The notes beneath the pieces were generated by a model. The model was not told the DNA's origin and did no database searches. It was given only the letters and a program-made list of their open reading frames with translations. The position numbers and the translations under genes were made by a program. DNA of 64,000 bases from Planctomycetota bacterium (lineage in GTDB: Bacteria > Planctomycetota > UBA1135): assembly GCA_024229395.1 (NCBI GenBank), contig JAAESM010000027.1:62001-126000 (forward strand), read 5' to 3'. Below, one piece after another: positions 8,118 to 16,234 of the stretch. How positions within the stretch are numbered: position 1 is the stretch's first letter; every line of letters starts with the position of its first letter.

Positions 8118-9752
8118 TTACAGAATCGGCAGGTCCGACGATCCAAGGAAGAAATCGTTGCCCTTGTCATCGGTGATGATGAAGGCAGGGAAATCCTCGA
8201 CCTCGATGCGCCAGACGGCTTCCATGCCAAGATCCTTGTACTCCAGGCACTCGACCTTGCGGATGCAATCCTGCGCCAACCGCGCTGCGGCACCACCGAT
8301 CGAACCCAGGTAGAAACCACCATGCTTCTTGCAGGATTCCATGACTTGGGCGGAGCGGTTGCCCTTGGCTACCATCACCATCGAGCCGCCTTCACCTTGG
8401 AACTGATCGACAAAACTGTCCATGCGTCCGGCAGTGGTGGGGCCGAAGCTACCCGAGGCCATGCCATCTGGAGTCTTGGCAGGACCTGCGTAATAGACCG
8501 GACAATCCTTGATGTAATCCGGCAATTCACCCGTCTCTTCCAGGCGCTCGCGCAGCTTGGCATGTGCCAAATCTCGTGCGACCACCATCGGGCCGGTCAA
8601 ACTCACACGCGTCTTCACGGGGTGCTTGCTCAACTCGGCGAGAATTGCACTCATAGGCTGATTCAAGTCAATCTTGACTACATCGCCGCCAAGCTCTTCC
8701 TTGGCAGTCTCGGGCATGAAGCGTGCTGGATCGGTCTCGAGCTGCTCCAGCCAAACACCATCCTTGTCGATACGACCGAGGACTTGTCGGTCTGCAGAGC
8801 ATGAAACGCCAACACCAATCGGCAGCGAAGCACCGTGGCGCGGCAAACGAATCACGCGCACATCGTGGCAGAAGTGCTTGCCACCGAACTGCGCACCCAA
8901 ACCGTTGTCGCGCGTCAATGCGTGGACCTTCTTTTCGAACTCGATATCTCGGAAGGCATGACCGCCTTCGCCACCGCTGGTTGGCAAACTATCAAGGTAA
9001 CGTGCCGATGCCAACTTCACGGTCTTCAGGTTCTGCTCGGCCGAAGTGCCACCAATCACCACACCAAGGTGATAAGGAGGACATGCGGCTGTGCCGAGGC
9101 TCTTGATCTTGTCGGCAAGGATCTCAAGTAGTAGGTCCTCGCGCAACATCGATGGCGTGCTTTGGATCAAGTAGGTCTTGTTCGCCGAGCCGCCACCTTT
9201 GGCCATGAACAGGAAGTCATAGCTCGAGCCATCTTTACTGTAAAGATCGATCTGCGCGGGCAGGTTACACTTGGTGTTGGCTTCCTCGAACATGCCGAGT
9301 GGCGCCAACATGCTGTAACGCAAATTTGTTTCGGTGTAAGTCTGGAACACACCGCGTGACAATGCTTCTTCGTCGCCGCCGCTGGTCCAAACGCGCTGAC
9401 CCTTCTTGCCCATGATGATGGCCGAGCCAGTGTCTTGGCACATGGGCAGAATCTCGCCGGAAGCGATGCACGCGTTCTTCAGTAGATCAAGCGCAACAAA
9501 GCGATCATTATCCGAAGCCTCTGGGTCATCCAGGATATTGCGCAACTGCTGCAAGTGACCTGGGCGCAGGAAATGCGCGACCGCATGGAAGGCCTCTTTG
9601 GCCAGCAGCTCCAAGCCGGCGGGGTCGACCTTGAGGACTTCTTCGCCATCCACCTTGAAGGTGCTGACGAAATCACCGCTTAACTTGCGCCACGGCGTTT
9701 CCGAAGGGCCAAGTGGGAACATGGATTGGTACTGGAATTCCTTTTCCGACAT
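8118..9752 (-). CDS. Fumarate hydratase, class I (iron-sulfur)
   Basis: 544 residues, the length of the single-chain class I fumarases (FumA/FumB type), catalysing fumarate to malate. Conserved features include [17 protein letters not shown] (first cluster Cys, about residue 104), [15 protein letters not shown], a [21 protein letters not shown] segment with a second Cys, and the C-terminal beta domain with [26 protein letters not shown] and KGNRS. The enzyme uses an oxygen-sensitive 4Fe-4S cluster, which fits the ferredoxin-based KorAB metabolism nearby. It starts at ATG 9752. The divergent small lipoprotein gene begins 109 bases away. Confidence 0.93.
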   Translation of the reverse strand: MSEKEFQYQSMFPLGPSETPWRKLSGDFVSTFKVDGEEVLKVDPAGLELLAKEAFHAVAHFLRPGHLQQLRNILDDPEASDNDRFVALDLLKNACIASGEILPMCQDTGSAIIMGKKGQRVWTSGGDEEALSRGVFQTYTETNLRYSMLAPLGMFEEANTKCNLPAQIDLYSKDGSSYDFLFMAKGGGSANKTYLIQSTPSMLREDLLLEILADKIKSLGTAACPPYHLGVVIGGTSAEQNLKTVKLASARYLDSLPTSGGEGGHAFRDIEFEKKVHALTRDNGLGAQFGGKHFCHDVRVIRLPRHGASLPIGVGVSCSADRQVLGRIDKDGVWLEQLETDPARFMPETAKEELGGDVVKIDLNQPMSAILAELSKHPVKTRVSLTGPMVVARDLAHAKLRERLEETGELPDYIKDCPVYYAGPAKTPDGMASGSFGPTTAGRMDSFVDQFQGEGGSMVMVAKGNRSAQVMESCKKHGGFYLGSIGGAAARLAQDCIRKVECLEYKDLGMEAVWRIEVEDFPAFIITDDKGNDFFLGSSDLPIL

Positions 9753-9860
9753 CGTCTTGTAGAGCTAGTGGTTGTTAGGCTGAGAGCGAGGCGAAAGGAT
9801 AACTCCGCAGGAGCTGAAATTTGCCACCAAACAAAAACTCCTTTCCGCCGTAGATACACC

Positions 9861-10085
9861 ATGACCCGTCGCCAAGCCGCCCCCCTGACCTGCCTTGCTG
9901 CCCTCGCCGCCCTCGCCGCCCTCGCTCTGGCCCCCGTCTCCTGCACCATGCCCGATCAAGGCGAGCCACAAGTGCGCAGCTCCTATCCACCGATCGTGGA
10001 AACGGAGACCGGCGGAAGGCCCATGCTGCAGGACAATAGCTCCGGCATGGAAAACGCCATGCGCGGCGTGAAGACCAAGGACTAG
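9861..10085 (+). CDS. Small lipoprotein, 74 residues
   Basis: Starts MTRRQAAPLTCLAALAALA and has a lipobox-like VSC near residue 28, followed by a short hydrophilic, probably disordered tail (PDQGEPQVRSSYPP...). The reading frame is open further upstream, but ATG 9861 places the signal peptide correctly and avoids overlap with the fumarase promoter region. The signal-peptide DNA holds a short repeat of ctcgccgcc units coding AALAALAAL. Function unknown. The next gene on the same strand starts 41 bases downstream and may be co-transcribed. Confidence 0.6.
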   Translation: MTRRQAAPLTCLAALAALAALALAPVSCTMPDQGEPQVRSSYPPIVETETGGRPMLQDNSSGMENAMRGVKTKD

Positions 10086-10126
10086 ATGCCGTCGCCCGCG
10101 CTGATGCCGGTCGCTAGGATGGGAGC

Positions 10127-12595
10127 ATGCGCCTACTCCTTTCCTTGTCGCTGTTTTTGTGGTGGGCGAACCCCGTAAGCGCTGATTTCGCATGGTTCGC
10201 AGCCCAGACCGATAGTCCTCAATCGGTTGCAGCTCCGTCGAATGCGCGTGTAGCTATCCTGGCTCCAATCGAGGCGCAATATTCCTGGCGCGACGACGCC
10301 TTCCTATCCGCCATCCCTGCTGCCACGCGTATTGGCACCGGCGATCCGATCGTACTCGCAGTCGATTCCAAGCAGCCCTTTCGCCCCGAGGTTTTGGATT
10401 TCCTGCACCGTTATGAACCCACCCGATTGTTGTGGCTTGGGCCGACGTCGCCGAAGCTTTCAGAATCTCATCGCGAAATCCTGAAGTCCGAGGGTGATGA
10501 GCAAAGCGCCCCGTTCCCAAAGCTTGAAGCTCTGCCAATCGCGAATGGCTTAGAAGCCGCCGTGAGGATGGCGCAGTTGGGTTGGCCGCAAGGTCATCCG
10601 CGAGCGGTTCTTTATGACCAAACGAACCGTGCCGATGCCTTGGTTGCCGCGGCTTTGGCTGCCCACATTGGCGCTCCACTACTGCCATGGAAGCAGGGTC
10701 CTGATGAAGTTTCCTTGCCTTTGGCCTTTGGTGTGTTGAAGACTCAAGAGGTCCTCTTCATTGGTGGCGGTAAGGCTCCGAAACTGGCCGCACATTCCAT
10801 GGCCCTGGCTGGGGCGGTGGATCCGATCACGATTGAGTCCATCGATGTGGAGCAGATCAAAACGGCGCAAGATGTTGCCCGATGGCTGACCCGCAACGGT
10901 CATGCAGTGGACTACTTGGCGGCAGTGAATCCGAATGACACGGCGGCCGGACGTGATCGCAATCTTGCACTTGCGGCACCCTTGTTGGCCTCGGCGCATT
11001 CCGGAATCGTGGTGCCGTTGGATTTCGAAACGCAATGGAAACGGAGTTTTGCGGCGCCGAAAGAATTGAAGAAGAAACCCAGTGGCGCCAATGACAGCAA
11101 CAATGGCTGGCGTGAGGGCGTCATCCAATTGGATGGAAGCAAGGACACGCCCTTCGTCACCGGCAGAAATCCCGCCGACGGTCGCTGGTGGATGCAGCTC
11201 GATCGTAATCGCGATGGTCGTTACAGCGGCAAGAAGGAGAAGGCCATCTTCACCGGCGACGATTTCGAAGTAGCCAAACTGAATTGGACCGCCGACTTGG
11301 ATGCCAATGAGAAGAACCGCGGTGGCGCGATCTGGATGACGTCGCCAACAGCAGCGGAAATCCATGAGGAGCTCAGCGTATTTCATAAGGCCATCAAGAA
11401 CTCGGCCGAGTACTTATGTCTTGTCGGTTGGCCTGACGCATTGCCAATGGCGGTGATTGCCCATGGGCAAGGTATTGATACAGATTTAGTTTCTGATACT
11501 CCATTCGCACAGACCGACGACGACCCTTTCTTGGATCTGTCCCACGCGCGCTTTCTCGCCGAAGATTTGGAGTCCGCCACCTTGTTGGCTTGCCGCGGTT
11601 TCGCACGCGATGATTTTCCACAACGTGATTGGGAAAAGAAGTTCGCCACGGCGGAGTGGGAGGAGCACAGTCAAATCACTCTTCAGGAAGCCGGCTTTGA
11701 TTTCGCTGGCCACCATGAAGGCAAAGCTGCCTTCGATGAGAAATCGCCGTTGGCTGAATCAGGGCTGATCCTGCATGCATCGCACGCGATGTGGACGCAG
11801 ATGGGCAAGACCTACTTGTGGGATTCCAACACCTTGTTCGCGCCGGCGATGGTGATGTCGGCGGGATGCAGCACGGCATCGTTGGATCAAGATGCGGAGC
11901 ACCGTTCGGTTGCCACTCGTTTGTTGAAGAATGGCGCGGTTGCTTTCGTGGGCAACTCGCGGCGCGGCATTGCCCAGCAGGAGTTGTTCCAATCGGAGTT
12001 CATGAATGCGCTGTTCGCAGGAAACAGCCTTGGCGCCGCGCAACGCATCGCGCAAAACTATGTGATATTGGCCATGATGGAGAAGGGCCAAATGGAAAGT
12101 GGCCCGTACTTCTATCAGATGCATCATCAGTTGGTCCTCGGTGACCCGGCCTTGCAACTTGGCTTATCCTTTTCCGAAGCCGATCCGCCGGCACGTGCGG
12201 AAATCAAGGCCGACAAGGTGCGCGTTGTCGCTCCGCAGCAGTGGCACAAGATGGACTACCTCCCGCTCGAGGAATGGGGCTGCGTATTCCCCAAACTCTA
12301 TGCTTGGCGCGGCGCTGGTGTTGGCGTTGAGAGTTCGTGGCACAACGGTGACAAGCGCAATGAGGAACAGATCCTGTTCCACATGACCATCGATACGCGC
12401 AAAAAGTACAATGCCCTGAAGGCCATGGGAGATATTCCCGAATCCCTCGGATGGACCGGAACCTGCGGCGTAGACCTTCACGCCGACGGCAGCCGCAGTC
12501 TTTATATGCGTGTGCGTCTGATTGATGCCGACAAGACCACCGGCGAGGTCCGTGCGCAAGTCGACGAGATCGACTTCAAGTTAATCAAGGGCTAG
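10127..12595 (+). CDS. Secreted gingipain (C25)/caspase-like peptidase-domain protein
   Basis: 822 residues with a signal peptide (about 1-20). The C-terminal half (about 440-690) looks like a C25-type caspase-fold domain. LILHASHAMW gives a candidate catalytic His, followed about 25 residues later by MVMSAGCSTASLD with the candidate Cys. GNSRRGIAQQEL and LVLGDPALQLGL resemble the FVGNSR and GDP motifs of that family. The N-terminal half has two alternating hydrophobic/RLLWLG segments that recall cell-wall-binding-repeat-2 folds (ADALVAAALAAHIGAPLLPW, VLFIGGG). Proteolytic activity is inferred; the substrate could be envelope proteins. It stands alone between a small lipoprotein gene and a decayed region. 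Confidence 0.6.
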   Translation: MRLLLSLSLFLWWANPVSADFAWFAAQTDSPQSVAAPSNARVAILAPIEAQYSWRDDAFLSAIPAATRIGTGDPIVLAVDSKQPFRPEVLDFLHRYEPTRLLWLGPTSPKLSESHREILKSEGDEQSAPFPKLEALPIANGLEAAVRMAQLGWPQGHPRAVLYDQTNRADALVAAALAAHIGAPLLPWKQGPDEVSLPLAFGVLKTQEVLFIGGGKAPKLAAHSMALAGAVDPITIESIDVEQIKTAQDVARWLTRNGHAVDYLAAVNPNDTAAGRDRNLALAAPLLASAHSGIVVPLDFETQWKRSFAAPKELKKKPSGANDSNNGWREGVIQLDGSKDTPFVTGRNPADGRWWMQLDRNRDGRYSGKKEKAIFTGDDFEVAKLNWTADLDANEKNRGGAIWMTSPTAAEIHEELSVFHKAIKNSAEYLCLVGWPDALPMAVIAHGQGIDTDLVSDTPFAQTDDDPFLDLSHARFLAEDLESATLLACRGFARDDFPQRDWEKKFATAEWEEHSQITLQEAGFDFAGHHEGKAAFDEKSPLAESGLILHASHAMWTQMGKTYLWDSNTLFAPAMVMSAGCSTASLDQDAEHRSVATRLLKNGAVAFVGNSRRGIAQQELFQSEFMNALFAGNSLGAAQRIAQNYVILAMMEKGQMESGPYFYQMHHQLVLGDPALQLGLSFSEADPPARAEIKADKVRVVAPQQWHKMDYLPLEEWGCVFPKLYAWRGAGVGVESSWHNGDKRNEEQILFHMTIDTRKKYNALKAMGDIPESLGWTGTCGVDLHADGSRSLYMRVRLIDADKTTGEVRAQVDEIDFKLIKG

Positions 12596-12610
12596 CAAAC
12601 CTTCGCGAGG

Positions 12611-13081
12611 TCAGTCGCGAACGTCAAAACTCAGCGCTTGCTTCGCTACGCCATTGACGATCAGGGTCAGCTTGTGCTCGCCGACGTAATGCCTGCGCTC
12701 AACCGTACGTGCGTATTGCGTGCTCTCCGATTCTGAGATTTTGAACACCTTGGTGGCGCCACGGCCATGGGGGCGAGCGAAGTCAATGCGGTATTCAAGG
12801 CGCAGTTTCCCCAGCGGATCCTTGCAACTCAATGCGAAGTGGAACTGCAACTCGCCACCTAAGGGAACCTCTTGTTTGCCCAAGCGGAAATCATTCACTT
12901 GCACGGCTGCAGGGTCGCGGAAGCCGAACAAGCGCATTGCCTTCGGCAAGTACGCTCGCCATGAAAGCCGGCTGATCGAGGCCATTCGGCGCATGGCGGT
13001 TCAGGACCTCTGCAACGCGATCCAGGAACTCTTGGTCGATAAGTTCTTCAGGGACTTGCCGCGCTGCGCAACGTTGGACAT
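12611..13081 (-). pseudogene. Decayed AlkD-like DNA alkylation repair gene (internal deletion and frameshifts)
   Basis: An intact reading frame at 12611-12994 encodes what I recognise as the C-terminal tail of AlkD-family proteins: MRLFGFRDPAAVQVNDFRLG, then LGGELQFHFALSCKD, LRLEYRIDFARPHGRG and RHYVGEHKLTLIVNG. Reading on upstream on the same strand but in other frames gives MSNVAQRGKSLKNL (from ATG 13081) and IDQEFLDRVAEVLNRHAPNG, matching the family's N-terminus. About 200 or more residues of HEAT-like repeats that would contact DNA are missing between the two parts, at about 12970. The gene is therefore a relic, not a functional glycosylase. Its 5' end overlaps the relic on the other strand. 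The 127-residue C-terminal frame alone might still be expressed. Confidence 0.6.
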
Positions 13082-13704
13082 CAAGTCGAAGTCTATGCCG
13101 ATTAAGGTGGAGTTGGCTTGGCGCGCTTCAAGCAACAACTTCCTGATGTAGTGCAGATCAGTCTGGAGCGCTTGCCCTCCCATGGGCGTGCAATCGGACA
13201 ATGGTTTCGCATCACTAAAGCCACCGCTAGGGTGCCGCTGATTTTTGTTGGTGGAGTGGAAGAGAAGGTGGCGATCGCCCAAGCCATGTTCAGCGATGCA
13301 ATCTTCTGCACCTGGCCAAATGCCAAAACGGCGATCAAGAAAGCGCTGCAAACGCCGCAAAGTGCCATGCCCGAGCCGGTCTGCGCCGCCAAGAATCTTT
13401 GGCGCAAATTGGAGATTCGCGAAGGCGATCGAATCTTGCAACTCGGTGGTCTCACCAATCTGCGCGCCGCTCTTGGTGATGACCTGCCACACGACGTGAC
13501 CATCTTGCGTCGCGTGAACCCGAAGCTCCAAGGCGACCGCTGTGGATTTGCCGGCAGAAACCATCCTCAGGCGCCAAGGCCGACATCACTCAAGCAAGCG
13601 TCTTCAATTGCCTACGCGATGCCGGCTGGACCGACGTCAAGACCTGTCGCATTAATGACACTTGGACCGGCCATATGTTCCGGCCACAAAGGTCATCAAT
13701 GTGA
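13043..13704 (+). pseudogene. Decayed DUF3052-like gene with receiver-like N-terminus
   Basis: Pieces of one protein read in two frames. From 13043 comes VLQGLAALRNVGHQVEVYAD, then a TAA at 13103, then in the same frame LARFKQQLPDVVQISL, LPSHGRAIGQWF and VPLIFVGGVEEKVAIAQAMF. Next is AKNLWRKLEIREGDRILQLG with GDDLPHDVTILRR, the start of a DUF3052-like domain. In another frame (13537-13704) PLWICRQKPSSGAKADITQ and AGWTDVKTCRINDTWTGHMF is that domain's C-terminus. About 30-40 residues are missing between the two. The in-frame TAA (not TGA) plus the deletion argue for decay rather than recoding. Family assignment is from memory of related planctomycete proteins. Confidence 0.55.
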
Positions 13705-13725
13705 CTTTTTTCGACGGCGATTCCG

Positions 13726-15345
13726 TTATGGAAGCAAACGAACCGAGACCTTGTTGGTCAACTCAGGCACTGCGCCGAAACGAACGCCTTGAACGTGAAT
13801 CAGCATGCCGGCAAGTGAGGCACGAGTCGGGATCGCCAGTGGCATGGATAGGCCACCCGCCGGGATCGTGTTCGGGCCGTTGCGAATGATCTGGGTGCTG
13901 AGGTCAATCTCGGTGAGACCGAAAGGTGTGGTGCTCGAACCGAGCGCGGCGCACACCGAGAAGGTCAATGCCGTTGCGCCAGCAGGGCTTTCGACGGTGA
14001 AGAAACCGCCAAGTTGTGGGTAGCCGAGCAGATGCAAGCTCTGGTCAGCGGCATCGATGCAAGTCATCGCACCTCCATTACCGAAGGTGTTGGCGTGCAC
14101 AGCTTTGGAACCTGCAAAAGCAACGTCGCCGTCGGCGCCAAGGTCGATAGAGAAGGCGGAACCGGCAAGGTCAATCGAACTCAGCAGGTTGCCTTGGTCA
14201 TCGAGGGTGATGACTTCGGGAGTGGCGTTGAGCGAGTCACCCCAAGAAGCTGCAACCATGACATCACCGGCATCGCTGATGTCGACACCAGAGCAGACCA
14301 GCTGGAAAGCGGTGCCTGGAGCATCCAGGGAATGATGACTAACATCCAGGCCGCTGTTTACATCCAGGATTCCGGCCTCGATGTGATCGTAAGCAGGAGA
14401 GTAGCGTTGGATCTGGAAGGCGGCGCGACTGCCGTCGGCGTTGAGGGCGGTGCGTGCCAAGTAGCTCGAACTGGGGTTGGAGCGGTAAGCCATTTGGGTC
14501 CAGTTGCCAGGTGAAGTCTCTCTCACCACCGTGAGGCCGCCAAAGCTGCCATAAGCAACGGTCTTTCCGTCGCCGGAGATCGCATGCGAATCAAAAGTCG
14601 CACCGATATTGAAGACCGCCAGTGTGGTACCGGCGTTCAGGTCGTAGACCTCGGCATCGCCGTTGAAGTAACCCACGTAAAGGCGGGAGCCGCTGTCGTC
14701 GATGGCGCCGTAACGAAGGTTGGCACTGGTAGGGATGTCCCAGGAGTTCAAGGTCGTACCTGCGCGGTCGTACACGCGGATGTTGAGCGCGCCAGTCGCG
14801 TTCGAGACCGCGGCGACAATCTTGGAGCCATTGTCATTCACGCCGACCATGGCCGAGTAGACGTTGCCAGTGGTTGGCATCGTTGCCGACCAATCAGGCG
14901 TACCATTTCCGGCAGAATCCCAGACCGAAAGCGTGGCCTGGAAGTTCGAACCGCCAAGATCATGAGTCACCAAAGCGGCCGCAGTGTTGTCGCGGTCTGC
15001 AATGCCGACCTTCATGGCATAAGCGCCAAGGGTCGAGTAATCAAAGATCGCTGAGCTTGAACCCGTTGCCCAAACGCCAACACTCTGGTTATTGCTCTCC
15101 ATACTGGCCATCGCCGATGCACCCGAGTCGCCAACAGATGCGCCGTAGCCAATCCAGGCAAGACCCATGTCATCATGCTGCCAACGCGGCGCGCTCACCA
15201 AGGCTTGGCTTTGGCTGGCTGGTGTGTGAAACAAGCCGTCGATGCTTTGATTGACATAGAAGGCGCCTTCAGGGCGCACCTCAACTTCGGTGCTTTGTAG
15301 CGCCGGTTGTTGGGCAAGGAGGGAGAGTAGGGGGATCAGCAACAT
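13726..15345 (-). CDS. Secreted beta-propeller-like protein with planctomycete C-terminal domain
   Basis: 539 residues with a short signal peptide (MLLIPLLSLLAQQ). Residues about 70-420 contain repeated blade-like units (for example SVWDSAGNGTPDWSA, IRVYDRAGTTLNSWDI, AISGDGKTVAYGSFGG, VDISDAGDVMVAASWGD), consistent with a WD40/PQQ-like propeller. Residues about 440-539 form the C-terminal module seen on many secreted proteins of this lineage: GYPQLGGFFTVESPAGA, LTEIDLSTQIIRNG and IPAGGLSMPLAIP, ending in a LAGMLIHVQGVRFG strand. Function unknown; probably exported and surface-associated or secreted. The next gene on the same strand lies downstream only as decayed DNA. Confidence 0.7.
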   Translation of the reverse strand: MLLIPLLSLLAQQPALQSTEVEVRPEGAFYVNQSIDGLFHTPASQSQALVSAPRWQHDDMGLAWIGYGASVGDSGASAMASMESNNQSVGVWATGSSSAIFDYSTLGAYAMKVGIADRDNTAAALVTHDLGGSNFQATLSVWDSAGNGTPDWSATMPTTGNVYSAMVGVNDNGSKIVAAVSNATGALNIRVYDRAGTTLNSWDIPTSANLRYGAIDDSGSRLYVGYFNGDAEVYDLNAGTTLAVFNIGATFDSHAISGDGKTVAYGSFGGLTVVRETSPGNWTQMAYRSNPSSSYLARTALNADGSRAAFQIQRYSPAYDHIEAGILDVNSGLDVSHHSLDAPGTAFQLVCSGVDISDAGDVMVAASWGDSLNATPEVITLDDQGNLLSSIDLAGSAFSIDLGADGDVAFAGSKAVHANTFGNGGAMTCIDAADQSLHLLGYPQLGGFFTVESPAGATALTFSVCAALGSSTTPFGLTEIDLSTQIIRNGPNTIPAGGLSMPLAIPTRASLAGMLIHVQGVRFGAVPELTNKVSVRLLP

Positions 15346-15390
15346 CCTGCCAGTGTGCCATAAAACCCGTCATGCGGAACTCCTTTTAGG

Positions 15391-15558
15391 CGTACAAATG
15401 CCAAATTGTGGATAGGAAAAAACCATGTGTCTCTCCTCCTTAATTCCTCCGGCACCTTCACCTTCAGCGCTGGCATTCCGCCCGCTGCTTGTGGCAACGT
15501 CTTCGTGATCGGTGTCGATGTGGCTAGCTGCACCGCCACCAATACCTGGGCGATGTAG
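15391..15558 (+). pseudogene. Orphan C-terminal tail of a secreted planctomycete-type protein
   Basis: In the 257-base gap between two minus-strand genes, the plus strand reads LLLNSSGTFTFSAGIPPAAC, then GNVFVIGVDVASCTATN, ending at TAG 15556. This is the typical last strand pair of the lineage's secreted C-terminal module, with the paired Cys. The frame is open back to 15364 but has no credible start or signal peptide, so only a relic of a deleted secreted protein remains. Nothing else was seen in the gap. Confidence 0.5.
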
Positions 15559-15602
15559 TTCGCTTCGGCCGCGCCCAGCTGCGCGGCAAGGCGGCAACTG
15601 AT

Positions 15603-16124
15603 TTACCTCAGCTGCCGCTGCCCTTTGGCCTTGCGGCGCTCATTCAGGGCGTGCAGGGCCGCAGGTTCTACGGCCAGGAACTTGATCAGCTGAGAATTCG
15701 ACACTCGGAAGGCGGTTGCAGTGCGACCCAGGTCGTCGTCTTCCAGGTGCAGCCGGTCGAGCACCTCGGCGAGCACGCTGGGGAAGTCTTCGTGGGTGGG
15801 ATTGACCTTGATCTTGCCGCCACGCAGGCGCGAGACCCACTCGCTAGAAGGCTCATAGGCCCCTGGCGGCATGAAATCCGCATCTTCCAGAGGCGTCCGG
15901 TGCAATAGGGCCAGCTTGACCCGCAACCTGAACAATGCCTCAACCTTGTTTTCAAGCTGAGAGCGCCTTTCTGTGGCCATCGCCTGGATTCCTGTGGGCT
16001 CGTGAGTCGCCCGAATCGCCGTAGCTACACGGTTTCTGTGCTGCCCTCCCGGTCCACGCGAACGCGTGGCCTGAATGGAGACTTCTTTTTCAAAGTCCTC
16101 AGAAGTTTTCTGGGCAGGGTGCAC
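15603..16124 (-). CDS. Peptide chain release factor-like protein with GGQ motif
   Basis: 173 residues. GPGGQHRN at residues 24-31 is the GGQ loop of class I release factors, used for peptidyl-tRNA hydrolysis in the ribosome. It is followed by VATAIRATHEPTGIQAMATE and RSQLENKVEALFRLR, as in RF-1-domain proteins. No codon-recognition (superfamily) domain is present, so this is a small ArfB/YaeJ- or C12orf65-like rescue factor rather than RF1/RF2. The C-terminal half (RLRGGKIKVNPTHEDFPSVL to the basic RRKAKGQRQLR end) may bind rRNA as ArfB's tail does. A stalled-ribosome rescue role is inferred. Start ATG 16124. Confidence 0.8.
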   Translation of the reverse strand: MHPAQKTSEDFEKEVSIQATRSRGPGGQHRNRVATAIRATHEPTGIQAMATERRSQLENKVEALFRLRVKLALLHRTPLEDADFMPPGAYEPSSEWVSRLRGGKIKVNPTHEDFPSVLAEVLDRLHLEDDDLGRTATAFRVSNSQLIKFLAVEPAALHALNERRKAKGQRQLR

Positions 16125-16234
16125 TTCCCAATTCTATCCTTCGGTGGCCGTAAAGGGGATTTTGCAGGAGTTTTGCCCACGAAATATGGAACTGTAGCCC
16201 TCTTTGGCGGCTCGTATGACGAGACCCTAACACG

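Noticed and set aside
12720-13151. A 143-residue plus-strand reading frame across the AlkD relic
   Set aside because: It is the antisense of the recognisable AlkD tail and matches no protein pattern beyond a few residues.
13043-13704. Stop-codon recoding in the DUF3052-like gene
   Set aside because: The in-frame stop is TAA, and frame changes and a deletion are also present, so it is simple decay.
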